NCBI RefSeq assembly: GCF_017377775.1
Contig: NZ_JAFVLN010000024.1
Coordinates: 45,426-109,425 of the forward strand
Length of the DNA: 64,000 nucleotides
Direction: 5' to 3'
Source of the DNA: Streptomyces sp. VRA16 Mangrove soil
Lineage (GTDB): Bacteria > Actinomycetota > Actinomycetes > Streptomycetales > Streptomycetaceae
Position 1 is the stretch's first letter. The number at the start of each line of letters is the position of its first letter. Both the position numbers and the translations under genes were made by a program. The notes beneath the pieces were generated by a model that made no database searches, had not been told where the DNA came from, and saw only the letters and a list, made by a program, of their open reading frames with translations. This document shows positions 26,334-33,223 of the stretch, one piece after another.

Positions 26334-26741
26334 ATGTCCTTCACGCGTACCGCGGTTCTGCTCGGTGCGGTGCCCCTCGCCTGGCTCTGCGGGCCGCACG
26401 CGGTGGCCGACACCCCGGATCCGCCCGTGCTGTTGACCGTGCAGCAGTGCCGCTCGGAGGGCGGCGTCCCCGCGTTCCGCGTCTACGGGGGCGGCGACGC
26501 CTACCGGTGCGTCAGGCAGGTGGCCGGGGCGGGCCCCGGAACCGGTGGGGCGGACCCGGGGTTCGCCTTCGTACGCCGCCCGCACTTCGACCTCGACTAC
26601 CTGGCGCCTGCCGAGTGCCAGGCCGGCGGCGGCGTCATGCGCTGGGAGGACGGAGCGGAGGCCGGGGGCGGCTCACAGGTGTGCTCCGGAGGCGTGTACG
26701 ACGGGGGCACCGTCGCCCCTGCCTTCGAGGAGACGGACTGA
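26334..26741 (+). CDS. small secreted cysteine-containing protein
   Basis: A 135-residue protein with a signal peptide (TAVLLGAVPLAWLCGPHAVA, cleavage near residue 25). The mature part has four cysteines (QQCRSEGG, YRCVRQV, AECQAGGG, QVCSGGV) spaced so that two disulfides are likely. A repeated CxxGGG pattern suggests an internal duplication. No known family is recognised. It is divergent from the flavoprotein gene and lies upstream of a chaplin, so a surface role in aerial growth is possible but unproven. Confidence 0.7.
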   Translation: MSFTRTAVLLGAVPLAWLCGPHAVADTPDPPVLLTVQQCRSEGGVPAFRVYGGGDAYRCVRQVAGAGPGTGGADPGFAFVRRPHFDLDYLAPAECQAGGGVMRWEDGAEAGGGSQVCSGGVYDGGTVAPAFEETD

Positions 26742-26804
26742 GGGCTTTGGATCATCTATTCCAGCTATATTCCTACCCTTTTCAGGATGTATCCCCGCAT
26801 AAGC

Positions 26805-26832
26805 CGTGACTGACGGCCCGGCCCGCCGTTGA
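26805..26832 (+). promoter_or_regulatory. BldN-like (ECF sigma) promoter of chaplin
   Basis: CGTGAC, a 16-base spacer, then CGTTGA, 54 bases before the chaplin ATG. It matches the recalled sigma-BldN consensus CGTAAC-N16/17-CGTTGA at 11 of 12 positions. Confidence 0.65.
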
Positions 26833-26886
26833 GCAGGTCGACGGCTGCGACCACGTGGCCGCACTGCCAAGCAAAAGGAGAACGTG

Positions 26887-27153
26887 ATGTCTCGCATCGC
26901 GAAGGCAGCCGCTGTCGCCATCGGCACGGGCGCTGTGGTGCTCAGCGGCGCTGGTCTGGCCATGGCCGACGCGGGCGCTCAGGGCGAAGCCACCAACTCG
27001 CCGGGCGTCCTGTCGGGCAACCTGATCCAGGCCCCCATTCACGTCCCGGTCAACGCCTGCGGCAACACCGTGGATGTCATCGGTGTGCTGAACCCGGCCT
27101 TCGGCAACACCTGCGTCAACAGCGACGGTGGCGACGCCGGTTACGGCGGCTGA
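26887..27153 (+). CDS. chpG: short chaplin (chpG position, beside melC2)
   Basis: An 88-residue secreted protein. The signal peptide ends LAMA-DAG near residue 29. The chaplin domain reads NSPGVLSGNLIQAPIHVPVNACGNTVDVIGVLNPAFGNTCVNS, with both cysteines, then a short Gly-rich tail. The ATG at 26887 follows AAAAGGAG. The name is by position: chpG lies next to melC2 in S. coelicolor, from recall. A BldN-like promoter is upstream and a 21-bp terminator stem downstream. Confidence 0.9.
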   Translation: MSRIAKAAAVAIGTGAVVLSGAGLAMADAGAQGEATNSPGVLSGNLIQAPIHVPVNACGNTVDVIGVLNPAFGNTCVNSDGGDAGYGG

Positions 27154-27213
27154 AACCCCGTGCCTCGGGGCGTCACCGCAGACGGGACTGGTGAATCCCC
27201 GTAGTCATCCCTG

Positions 27214-27256
27214 AACGGGTGGCCCCCCGGCATGCCATGCCGGGGGGCCACCCGTT
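27214..27256. terminator. 21-bp perfect hairpin between chaplin and melC2
   Basis: Perfect inverted repeat 27214-27234 / 27236-27256. It lies between the converging chaplin and tyrosinase genes and is the longest perfect stem noticed in the window. Confidence 0.85.
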
Positions 27257-27269
27257 CGTGTGCGGGCGC

Positions 27270-28139
27270 TCACGCGTACCGGTAGAGCGAGGCGTGCTCC
27301 AGCATGTCCCGCAGCGGGATGTCCCACGGGGGCATCGTGTCGCCCGCGGCCAGCACCCGGCCGTGCTGCGAGCTGCCGAGCCCCGGCGGCTGCACGGGCA
27401 GGTACGGATCGGCCTTCGGGTTCCGCCCCCGCCACCGTGACCAGCACAGGTCGACGAAGGCGTGGTGCAACCAGAAGACCGGGTCGTTCACCGAGCCCGC
27501 GCCCAGCATGTGGCCGCTCACCCAGCGGTGCACCCGGTTGTGGTTGAACCAGGTGCGGTCACCGCGCCGGAGCGGCCAGCCCTCCAGCTTGTTGCGGAAG
27601 CCGCTGGTGGCCAGCGAGTTCCAGGGCTCGGCGTCGTAGCGCGGTTCGGCCATGGCGTCGGCGAGTTCGGCCTTGCTCGGCAGTTCGACCGGTGCCTGCG
27701 GCCGGCCGAAGTCCCGCATCAGGAAGTCCCCGTCCGTGACGGCCTCCGTGATGTTCCAGTGGCCGTGGCGGTGCGCGAACGGTCCGGTGGTCACCTGCCG
27801 GTCGGCGGAGCGGCCGTTGCCGCCCAGGAAGTCGTCGCCCCACAGGGAGACGGCGGGCGTCCGGTCCACGGTCCAGTCCCAGTACGGGACCGTCACGCCC
27901 GAATCGACCTTCTGCAGCGCCCGTTCGAACTCCAGCAGGAACTTCCGGTGCCAGGGGAAGAAGGACGGGGTCATGTGGGCCACGCGTAAGCCGCCGTCAC
28001 CGTCGCCCACGTAGAACTCGATGTGCGTCCGTACGAACTCGTCGTACCGGCCCGAGCGTTTGAGGGCGAGCACCGCGTCCACGAAGCGTCTCTTCTGCGC
28101 CTTGGTGAGCGTGTTCTGATTCTGGCGCGTGTGCACCAT
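27270..28139 (-). CDS. melC2: tyrosinase MelC2
   Basis: A 289-residue type-3 copper enzyme. The six copper ligands are in place: His39, His55 and His64 for CuA (THIEFY, AHMTPSFFPWHRKFL) and His200, His204 and His226 for CuB (NHNRVHRWVSGHM, DPVFWLHHAFVD). It oxidises tyrosine and DOPA to melanin precursors. It has no signal peptide and is exported with the caddie protein MelC1, encoded six bases upstream. Length is slightly above the usual ~273 residues. Transcription order is melC1-melC2. Confidence 0.96.
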   Translation of the reverse strand: MVHTRQNQNTLTKAQKRRFVDAVLALKRSGRYDEFVRTHIEFYVGDGDGGLRVAHMTPSFFPWHRKFLLEFERALQKVDSGVTVPYWDWTVDRTPAVSLWGDDFLGGNGRSADRQVTTGPFAHRHGHWNITEAVTDGDFLMRDFGRPQAPVELPSKAELADAMAEPRYDAEPWNSLATSGFRNKLEGWPLRRGDRTWFNHNRVHRWVSGHMLGAGSVNDPVFWLHHAFVDLCWSRWRGRNPKADPYLPVQPPGLGSSQHGRVLAAGDTMPPWDIPLRDMLEHASLYRYA

Positions 28140-28145
28140 CGGGCC

Positions 28146-28583
28146 TCACACCTCTCGGTCGGGGGAGCGCAGCTCCTGGGTGCCGAGCTCGCGCACGGCG
28201 CCCCGGGCGGCGTCGAGGGGGGTCGGGTACGACGCGTAGTGGTCGACCATGCTGAGGTACGAGCCGTCGGCCCGGCGCATGAGATGCAGCGGGCGCCCGT
28301 CGACGGCGACCTGCCACGTGCCCCCTCCGCCGGCCGTGGCACCGGGCACCCGGATGCCGGTGATCCGCCGCCCGAGATACGTCTCGTCGAACGTCTCGTC
28401 GCCGGGCCCCTTCGCGTCCTGCCCCTGGAACGGGCGGACCTGAAGCACCGTCGCGGTGACGGCGGGGACGACCCCGAGGAGGATCAGACCGGCGCTGCGT
28501 CTGGTGAGGAGACGGGCCCCGCCGGGCGCCCGCGCACCGCCCTCCGCCGTCCGTACGCCGGTCACGGTCACGTCAGGATGCAC
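28146..28583 (-). CDS. melC1: tyrosinase cofactor/caddie MelC1
   Basis: A 145-residue protein. A twin-arginine-like signal (LLTRRSAGLILLGVVPAVTA) is followed by the MelC1 core FDETYLGRRITGIRVPG...WQVAVDGRPLHLMRRADGSYLSMVDHYASYPTPLDAARGAVRELG. MelC1 delivers copper to MelC2 and carries it through the Tat pathway. GTG 28583 is preferred because GGAGG lies eight bases upstream; ATG 28589 would be only two bases from it. The usual His-rich copper-donating loop is reduced here to GGGG. Confidence 0.9.
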   Translation of the reverse strand: MHPDVTVTGVRTAEGGARAPGGARLLTRRSAGLILLGVVPAVTATVLQVRPFQGQDAKGPGDETFDETYLGRRITGIRVPGATAGGGGTWQVAVDGRPLHLMRRADGSYLSMVDHYASYPTPLDAARGAVRELGTQELRSPDREV

Positions 28584-28681
28584 GGCCATCTCCTCCTTCA
28601 GGTCCGGCAGCCCCGGGTCGTGGTGAGGGGGTGGGCCGAGCCGGGGCTGCGTGACTGCGGGAGGCCGGCCCACCCCGCGGG

Positions 28682-29188
28682 TCAGTCGAGCGCCACGTCC
28701 GCGCCCGGCCGGGCCTGGAGGTCCGGCACGATGACGCCGGCCTGCGGGGCGGACACCTGGGGCAGCCCGAGCTTCTCGGCCCGGGGGCCGGTCAGGGGAG
28801 GGTTCACCGAGGCGCCGGGCGTGACGGTCCGCACGGGGGACGACTCCGTCCTGAGCCCCAGCCGGTCGACGTCCTGGGTGGCCGGCACCTGAGGGAGCGG
28901 CACATCGGCCTCGGTGGCGGGCAGTTCACCGGTGAGCGGGAGCTGCGGCACCGCCTGCTGCGGAAGGACGTGGCCGCGTGCGTAGCGCGGGCCGCGCGGG
29001 GTGCCGGGCAGTGGGATGGGCGCGGCGGTGCTGAGGGTGGGGACGTCCATGTGCAGGGCGCTTTCCACGCCGTCGAGCGGCACTTCGACGGGCACCTGGC
29101 TCGACGCGACGGCGGGGGTGACGCCGCCCACGGCGGCGGTGAAGCAGCCTGCCAGTACGGCGATGGTTCCTCTGACCTTGATGCTCAT
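28682..29188 (-). CDS. secreted Pro/Val-rich protein
   Basis: A 168-residue protein with a signal peptide (IAVLAGCFTAAVGGVTPAVASS). The mature start VPVEVPLDGVESALHMDVPTLSTAAPIPLPGTPRGPRY is followed by a low-complexity region rich in Pro, Leu and Thr with spaced VP(L)xP units. There are no cysteines in the mature part. Similar extended secreted proteins are common in chaplin regions, but no function is known. The ribosome site is weak. It lies just upstream of melC1 in the same direction, so it could share a transcript with melC1 and melC2. Confidence 0.7.
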   Translation of the reverse strand: MSIKVRGTIAVLAGCFTAAVGGVTPAVASSQVPVEVPLDGVESALHMDVPTLSTAAPIPLPGTPRGPRYARGHVLPQQAVPQLPLTGELPATEADVPLPQVPATQDVDRLGLRTESSPVRTVTPGASVNPPLTGPRAEKLGLPQVSAPQAGVIVPDLQARPGADVALD

Positions 29189-29314
29189 GGTGCGGGTGGG
29201 CCCTTCATCTCAGGAGTATGACGCATCAGGCATAACGATCCTCTTCCTGACATCACAGCAGATGTCCCCCGGCGGGCCTAATCCAACCGGCCCTGCCTGC
29301 ACGGAGGTTGAGGC

Positions 29315-29639
29315 TCAGCTCGTCCACAAGTCCCACCACCGGGTCAGGATCGGCATGCCGACGGCGCCGATGTGCAGCACGGGCACAGGGAGTTGACGCG
29401 GTACAGCGACTGGAACCGGAGCCAGGTCACGAAGCTGGGTTCAGGCTGCAGCCCGGCGTGAAGCCCGGGTCCTCCGGCAGCCTGAACTCGTCGAGGGTGA
29501 TGACCCAGGAGGCGAGCAGACCCGCGGCGCCGGTGAGGACGAGCACGAGCGCGAGGCCCGGCGGTGCGGCCGCGGTGGGCACGTCCCGGGCCACCGGCGC
29601 CACGGGCGCGGCGACTTCCCTGCGGTAGTCGGTACGCAC
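29315..29639 (-). pseudogene. vitamin K epoxide reductase-like gene, decayed
   Basis: Starting at GTG 29639 (GGAGG upstream), the sequence reads a basic N-terminus, one helix (LALVLVLTGAAGLLASWVITLDEF) and GFTPGCSLNP, the usual start of a VKOR domain. The bulk of the domain is gone: the next recognisable block is WLRFQSLYRVNSLCPCC, in another frame. The end ILTRWWDLWTS is in a third frame, stopping at 29315. Two frame changes and a large deletion make it non-functional. Intact VKOR homologs support disulfide formation in the cell envelope. Confidence 0.75.
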
Positions 29640-29768
29640 ACGGCTCTCCTCCGGTCGGCGAGCAGGCGTGATTACGCATGGTGCTCACTCGGTCACTCTC
29701 AGCGCGACAAGTCCGGGTGGCGGCATTAGCGTCAGTGAAGTCCCACAAGCACACAGATAGGACATCTC

Positions 29769-29981
29769 GTGAAGCGCATCGTCCGACGGGCTTCCGTCAC
29801 GGCTCTGCTCGCCGCCACCGCGTTCCTGCCTCTCGCCGGCGCGGCCCAGGCCGCCACGCCGCAGCAGACGCCCACCGCGTCCACGGTCGCGCACCCCTGC
29901 GGCGACGACTGGGAGTGCTGGCACCACTGGCACCACGACGGCATCGGCCTCGGTCTCGGCCTGGGTCTCGGCATCGGCTGA
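29769..29981 (+). CDS. small secreted His/Trp peptide with GLGLG tail
   Basis: A 70-residue protein with a clear signal peptide (residues 1-28, ASVTALLAATAFLPLAGAAQA). The ~40-residue mature peptide has a central CGDDWECWHHWHHDG, with a cysteine pair and four histidines, and ends in alternating GLGLGLGLGIG. The His/Cys cluster could bind metal and the tail could self-assemble or insert in membranes; both ideas are inference. GTG 29769 follows an AGGA site. It is divergent from the VKOR remnant. No family is recognised. Confidence 0.6.
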   Translation: MKRIVRRASVTALLAATAFLPLAGAAQAATPQQTPTASTVAHPCGDDWECWHHWHHDGIGLGLGLGLGIG

Positions 29982-30016
29982 CCAGGCGTCAGGGATCCAT
30001 CCGCCCGTGCGTGGCG

Positions 30017-30520
30017 CTACGAGCGGATGCGCCGGATGGGCAGGAGGCAGTGCGCGGCGGCGGTCAGGGTCTCCTCGGCGCCCGCGAACTGCGCCAACTG
30101 CTCCTCGGTCACCGGGCGGCCGGGGGTCGCCGTGGGCCAGGGGCGGGTGGTGAAGACGAAGTACGCGTTCCCGCGGGCCTCCGCTGCCACCAGCCACTCC
30201 GGCGGCACCGGGCACTGGGCGTTCAGCAGCGGCATGGAGACCACGGCCTGGCCCGCTTCCACGAGCAGGGAGACGGGGAAGCTCGGATGCCGCGCCCCGT
30301 CGTGGACGGTGGTGCCGATCGTCAGGCCGTTGTTGAGCAGCAGGGCCCGCACGGCTTGCTCCGATGCGTCGGGACCTGCCGGGGAATCCCCCATGGAGTA
30401 GGCGAGCAGGAAAGGCATGTCCCCTTCCTCTCCGGCGCGCTCGCCACTCCAGGCGATGACAGCGAGAGTCCCCAGATCCGCTGCCCGAAACGTGGTGTCA
30501 ATGCTCGACGTTGAGGTCAC
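30017..30520 (-). CDS. DUF5949 family protein
   Basis: A 167-residue cytoplasmic protein. ADLGTLAVIAWSGE near the start, PFLLAYSMGD, LNAQCPVPPEWLVAAEARGNAYFVFTTRPWPTATPGRPVTEE and the closing AAHCLLPIRRIR match the pattern of the streptomycete DUF5949 family as recalled. There is no signal peptide or membrane helix. Function is unknown. It is downstream of the cysteine-less chaplin on the same strand but separated by a strong terminator hairpin at 30651-30693. Confidence 0.75.
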   Translation of the reverse strand: MTSTSSIDTTFRAADLGTLAVIAWSGERAGEEGDMPFLLAYSMGDSPAGPDASEQAVRALLLNNGLTIGTTVHDGARHPSFPVSLLVEAGQAVVSMPLLNAQCPVPPEWLVAAEARGNAYFVFTTRPWPTATPGRPVTEEQLAQFAGAEETLTAAAHCLLPIRRIRS

Positions 30521-30650
30521 CCGTGAACCCTAGCCAGACCTCGTCCGGACACCGGCGCACCGTTCACTCGTCCGGCGGAAATCCATGCCCCCGATCGTGG
30601 AATGCTCACACCGTCGTTTGACGTTTTCCGCGGTTCCGCGAGGGAAATGC

Positions 30651-30693
30651 CGAAGGCCGGTTCGGGAACGTGGAGTTCTCGAACCGGCCTTCG
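30651..30693 (-). terminator. 19-bp stem terminator after cysteine-less chaplin
   Basis: Inverted repeat 30651-30669 / 30675-30693 with one G-T mismatch and a GTGGA loop, located 38 bases past the chaplin stop. Confidence 0.8.
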
Positions 30694-30730
30694 AATGCGT
30701 GGCCTGCGCGTGGCGAAGAATCGGCGCCGC

Positions 30731-30982
30731 TCAGTCGTTGACGGCGGTGTTGCCGAAAGCCGGGTTGAGGCCGGCGATGCCGTCGACCGTGTTGCCGGAG
30801 ACGTTGACCGGCACGTGCACCGGGAGCTGGCCGACGTTGCCGGAGGCGACACCCGGGGACTGCACGGCGGCACCCTCGGCGCTGGCACCGTCGCCACCGT
30901 CGGCGAAGGCGGCGCCCGAGGCGGCACCGGCGGCGAGACCGGCGGCGGCGAGGACCATGGCGGCCTTCTTGGCAGTGTTCAT
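30731..30982 (-). CDS. chpE: cysteine-less short chaplin (ChpE type)
   Basis: An 83-residue secreted protein. The signal peptide is followed by QSPGVASGNVGQLPVHVPVNVSGNTVDGIAGLNPAFGNTAVND. The two conserved chaplin cysteines are Ser and Ala here. ChpE of S. coelicolor is the known chaplin lacking this pair, and it is one of the chaplins kept in all species. The ATG at 30982 is nine bases after AGAGG; a GTG six bases earlier is possible. Without the disulfide, its assembly may differ from the other chaplins of this locus. Confidence 0.88.
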   Translation of the reverse strand: MNTAKKAAMVLAAAGLAAGAASGAAFADGGDGASAEGAAVQSPGVASGNVGQLPVHVPVNVSGNTVDGIAGLNPAFGNTAVND

Positions 30983-31115
30983 TTTCACGAACCTCTTTCT
31001 TCGGGGGTTCTTGGATCGTATGAGGGGCTTCTGCGCGTTCAGTGCCAAAGACACACGTGCGGCCCCACCCCGATGAGTCCTTCGCCCATTCGGTTCAATA
31101 GGCGGAGTAAAGGAC

Positions 31116-31403
31116 TTACTTGGCGAGCGGAAGGCCGCCGAGCAGGTTCGTGGGGGCCTGGGCAGCGGCACCCGGCTGCAGGCTGTCGGCCGCGCCGGAG
31201 ACGGTGTCGACGAGACCGTTGTCGCCCTTCGGGTCGAGGATGTTGCTGTCCAGCGGCTTCACATCGAGCGTCGGCTGGCTGGTCACGGTCTCCAGGGCGC
31301 CGTTCAGGCTCGTCGGCGTGAGGTCCGAAGCAAAGGCGGGAGCGGCGGCACCGGCGATCACCATGGATCCGGCGACAACGGCAGCGGTCTTCAAAGCCTT
31401 CAT
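31116..31403 (-). CDS. small secreted protein of the chaplin locus
   Basis: A 95-residue protein with a signal peptide (AVVAGSMVIAGAAAPAFA). The acidic mature part of about 70 residues has no cysteine (SDLTPTSLNGALETVTSQPTLDVKPLDSNILDP...APTNLLGGLPLAK). The even spacing of hydrophobic residues suggests an amphipathic surface protein. Two consecutive ATG codons are present; the second (31403) has the better spacing from AAGGG. The protein has no recognised family. It is in the same direction as the neighbouring chaplin and secreted genes but has its own leader. Confidence 0.7.
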   Translation of the reverse strand: MKALKTAAVVAGSMVIAGAAAPAFASDLTPTSLNGALETVTSQPTLDVKPLDSNILDPKGDNGLVDTVSGAADSLQPGAAAQAPTNLLGGLPLAK

Positions 31404-31597
31404 CATTTACCCTTTCTTCGACAGACGGCGCTGTCGGTGTGTAAAACGGCCGGTGAGGCATTCCGAATGCCCGGCGTTTCGCTTCTCCCTGAACAACGAC
31501 CGCCTCCGCCCGTGGAAACTCCGGAGTGTCGGGGTTTGCCGATCCCCACTCGAAAGAACGGTGCTGCGGCGTAGATATGAATTTTGCCGGGCACGCG

Positions 31598-31631
31598 GAA
31601 GCCCGCCGGGGTCAGGACCACGGCGGGCTTC
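31598..31631 (-). terminator. hairpin after the LPQTP-repeat protein gene
   Basis: An 11-bp perfect inverted repeat (31598-31608 / 31621-31631) with a 12-base loop, starting 31 bases beyond the stop on the minus strand. Confidence 0.65.
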
Positions 31632-31662
31632 TGGCGTCCGCTGATGCCGGACGGCGGTCCGG

Positions 31663-32400
31663 TCAGGTGCCCGGCAGCGTCGGCGTCTGGGGCAGCGCGG
31701 GCGTCTGCGGCAGGGACGGGGTCTGCGGCAGGGACGGGGTCTGCGGCAGCGACGGCGTCTGGGGAAGGGACGGCGTGGTCGGCAGCGTCGGCGTGGTCGG
31801 CAGGCCGGACGTCGGGAGCGTCGGCAGCGCCGGGAGGCCGGGCAGGTTCGGGGCCGGCAGCGCGCCGCTCAGCAGCGTGGCCGCGACAAAGTTGACCAGG
31901 CCGGTCACGACGACGGGCGCCTGCGTGGCCACCGCGGTGACATCGCCCGCCGTCGCCGCCTTCACCAGCGCGTCGACCGCGGACTGCAGCGCCGTCAGGG
32001 CGTCACCCTTCACGTCGAGCGGCGCCTTCGCGTCGTTCGGCACGGCTTCCTCGGCGGCGTCGGGCACCGGGACGGCCGGGGCCTGTTCCTTCGCGGCGTC
32101 GATGGCCGCCTTGATCGCGTCGGCGTGTTTCTGGGCCTCGTCGGTGGGGAGCTTGCCGTCCTTCGACTTGAGGACGGCGTCGACCAGATCGGTGACCGGT
32201 GTCAGGACTCCACCGGTGTCGTGCAGTGTCTTGACCTGACTCAGCAGGGCCGCGGGGTCGGGAGCGGGAGCGGAGGAGACAACCGTGCGGCTGGCGTGCT
32301 CATCGGCGGAGTTGGCGGCGAAGACCGGGGCGGCCGCGCCGATCAGGAGGGACGCGCAGAGAGCGGAAGTCGCGAGGCGCCGTACGGGCAAAGCGGGCAT
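31663..32400 (-). CDS. secreted alpha-helical protein with SLPQTP repeat tail
   Basis: A 245-residue exported protein. Signal peptide residues 1-28 (LATSALCASLLIGAAAPVFA). A helical Ala/Lys/Asp-rich domain covers about residues 30-185 (LSQVKTLHDTGGVLTPVTDLVDAVLKSKDGKLPTDEAQKHADAIKAAIDAAKEQ). A proline-rich tail then carries GLPTTP, TLPTTP, four SLPQTP and ALPQTP, ending TLPGT. The tail could be a wall-spanning spacer. The final LPGT resembles, but is not, a sortase signal, since no hydrophobic segment follows. ATG 32400 follows AAGGGA. Function unknown. Confidence 0.75.
   Translation of the reverse strand: MPALPVRRLATSALCASLLIGAAAPVFAANSADEHASRTVVSSAPAPDPAALLSQVKTLHDTGGVLTPVTDLVDAVLKSKDGKLPTDEAQKHADAIKAAIDAAKEQAPAVPVPDAAEEAVPNDAKAPLDVKGDALTALQSAVDALVKAATAGDVTAVATQAPVVVTGLVNFVAATLLSGALPAPNLPGLPALPTLPTSGLPTTPTLPTTPSLPQTPSLPQTPSLPQTPSLPQTPALPQTPTLPGT
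31681..31806 (-). repeat. 18-bp tandem repeats encoding (S/A/T/G)LP(Q/T)TP
   Basis: Seven consecutive 18-base units at the 3' end of the secreted protein gene; the four central ones encode identical SLPQTP. Copy number is likely to vary between strains. Confidence 0.8.
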
Positions 32401-32604
32401 TGTTTTCCCTTTCGAGGGCGTGTCGGTGCTTGTGCTCACCGTCAAACGCGCTATTACGAAGCGCAACTGAGCGAACGCGTTCCGTAGGGGTGCGAGGTGC
32501 GCGTGCATGCCGTTTTGCCTGGTGAAGCACCGTGTGGCTGCTCCGGGCCCGGTACCCCCATACGGCGCAAGGCCGCCCTGCGGACACCTCGGGGAAAACA
32601 GACA

Positions 32605-32629
32605 GCCGCCCCCTGGTTCAGGGGGCGGC
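32605..32629 (-). terminator. hairpin after chaplin gene
   Basis: An 11-bp perfect inverted repeat (32605-32615 / 32619-32629), followed on the minus strand by TGTCTGTTTTCC. It lies 25 bases past the chaplin stop. Confidence 0.75.
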
Positions 32630-32653
32630 CGTGGAAGAGTCAGACCACGCTGT

Positions 32654-32893
32654 TCAGCTGTTGGTGCAGCTGTTGCCGAAGGCCGGGTTCAGCAGGCCGA
32701 TGACGTTGACGGTGTTGCCGCAGACGTTGACCGGCACGTGCACGGGCACCTGGACGACGTTGCCCGAGATGACACCGGGGGAGTGGGTGGCGGCGCCCTG
32801 CGCGCCACTGTCGGCGGCGGCGACACCGGCGGTGCCGGCCAGGGCGGCGGCGGCAACGGCGGAGAAGGCGAAGGCCTTCACGGTACGCGACAT
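32654..32893 (-). CDS. chpF: short chaplin (chpF position)
   Basis: A 79-residue secreted protein. The signal peptide ends AGVAAA near residue 27. The domain HSPGVISGNVVQVPVHVPVNVCGNTVNVIGLLNPAFGNSCTNS is a near-consensus chaplin with both cysteines. The ATG at 32893 is seven bases after AGGAG; an upstream in-frame ATG two codons earlier lies too close to it. The name is by position relative to melC and rodlins in S. coelicolor. A BldN-like promoter is at 32948-32976. Confidence 0.9.
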   Translation of the reverse strand: MSRTVKAFAFSAVAAAALAGTAGVAAADSGAQGAATHSPGVISGNVVQVPVHVPVNVCGNTVNVIGLLNPAFGNSCTNS

Positions 32894-33223
32894 GAACATG
32901 CTCCTTGGATCGTTCTGATTCACCGGGACATACGCCCGGCGCGTGGTGCAACGGAACGGCCGTACAAGGAGTTTCGGCTCCGAATGGGTGAATATACGTT
33001 CGGTCATTGAAGTGTGCGGCGGAGCGTTGCCGCGCCGGGTCCCGGAATTTCACAACTCCGACACACATCGTGTATTAAGTGAAACTCGCCCTCAGGCAGA
33101 TAATCTTGGCCGCTCTCGCTCGGGAAGGTGCGCGCCGCGGAGAGTCCGTGCGCAGGTACCGCTTTCCCCTTCTTTCGCCTGTCGCTGAAGAGCGTCTGCT
33201 CATTCCTGAAAGGGAAGCCGACC
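32894..33223. other. divergent promoter region between chaplin and exopolysaccharide operon
   Basis: About 330 bases without a gene. The left part holds the chaplin promoter. The middle (about 33000-33110) is AT-richer, with GTGTATTAAGTGAAACT-like sequence that could carry the rightward promoter. A 5' leader then runs to the GTG at 33224. No clear rightward consensus was identified. Confidence 0.45.
32948..32976 (-). promoter_or_regulatory. BldN-like promoter of chaplin (minus strand)
   Basis: On the minus strand CGAAAC, 17 bases, then CGTTGC: ten of twelve match to CGTAAC-N16/17-CGTTGA, and 55 bases upstream of the chaplin ATG. Confidence 0.5.

Noticed and set aside
31735..31806. short spaced repeats considered as a CRISPR array
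   Set aside because: Units are contiguous 18-bp in-frame codon repeats of a protein gene, without spacers.
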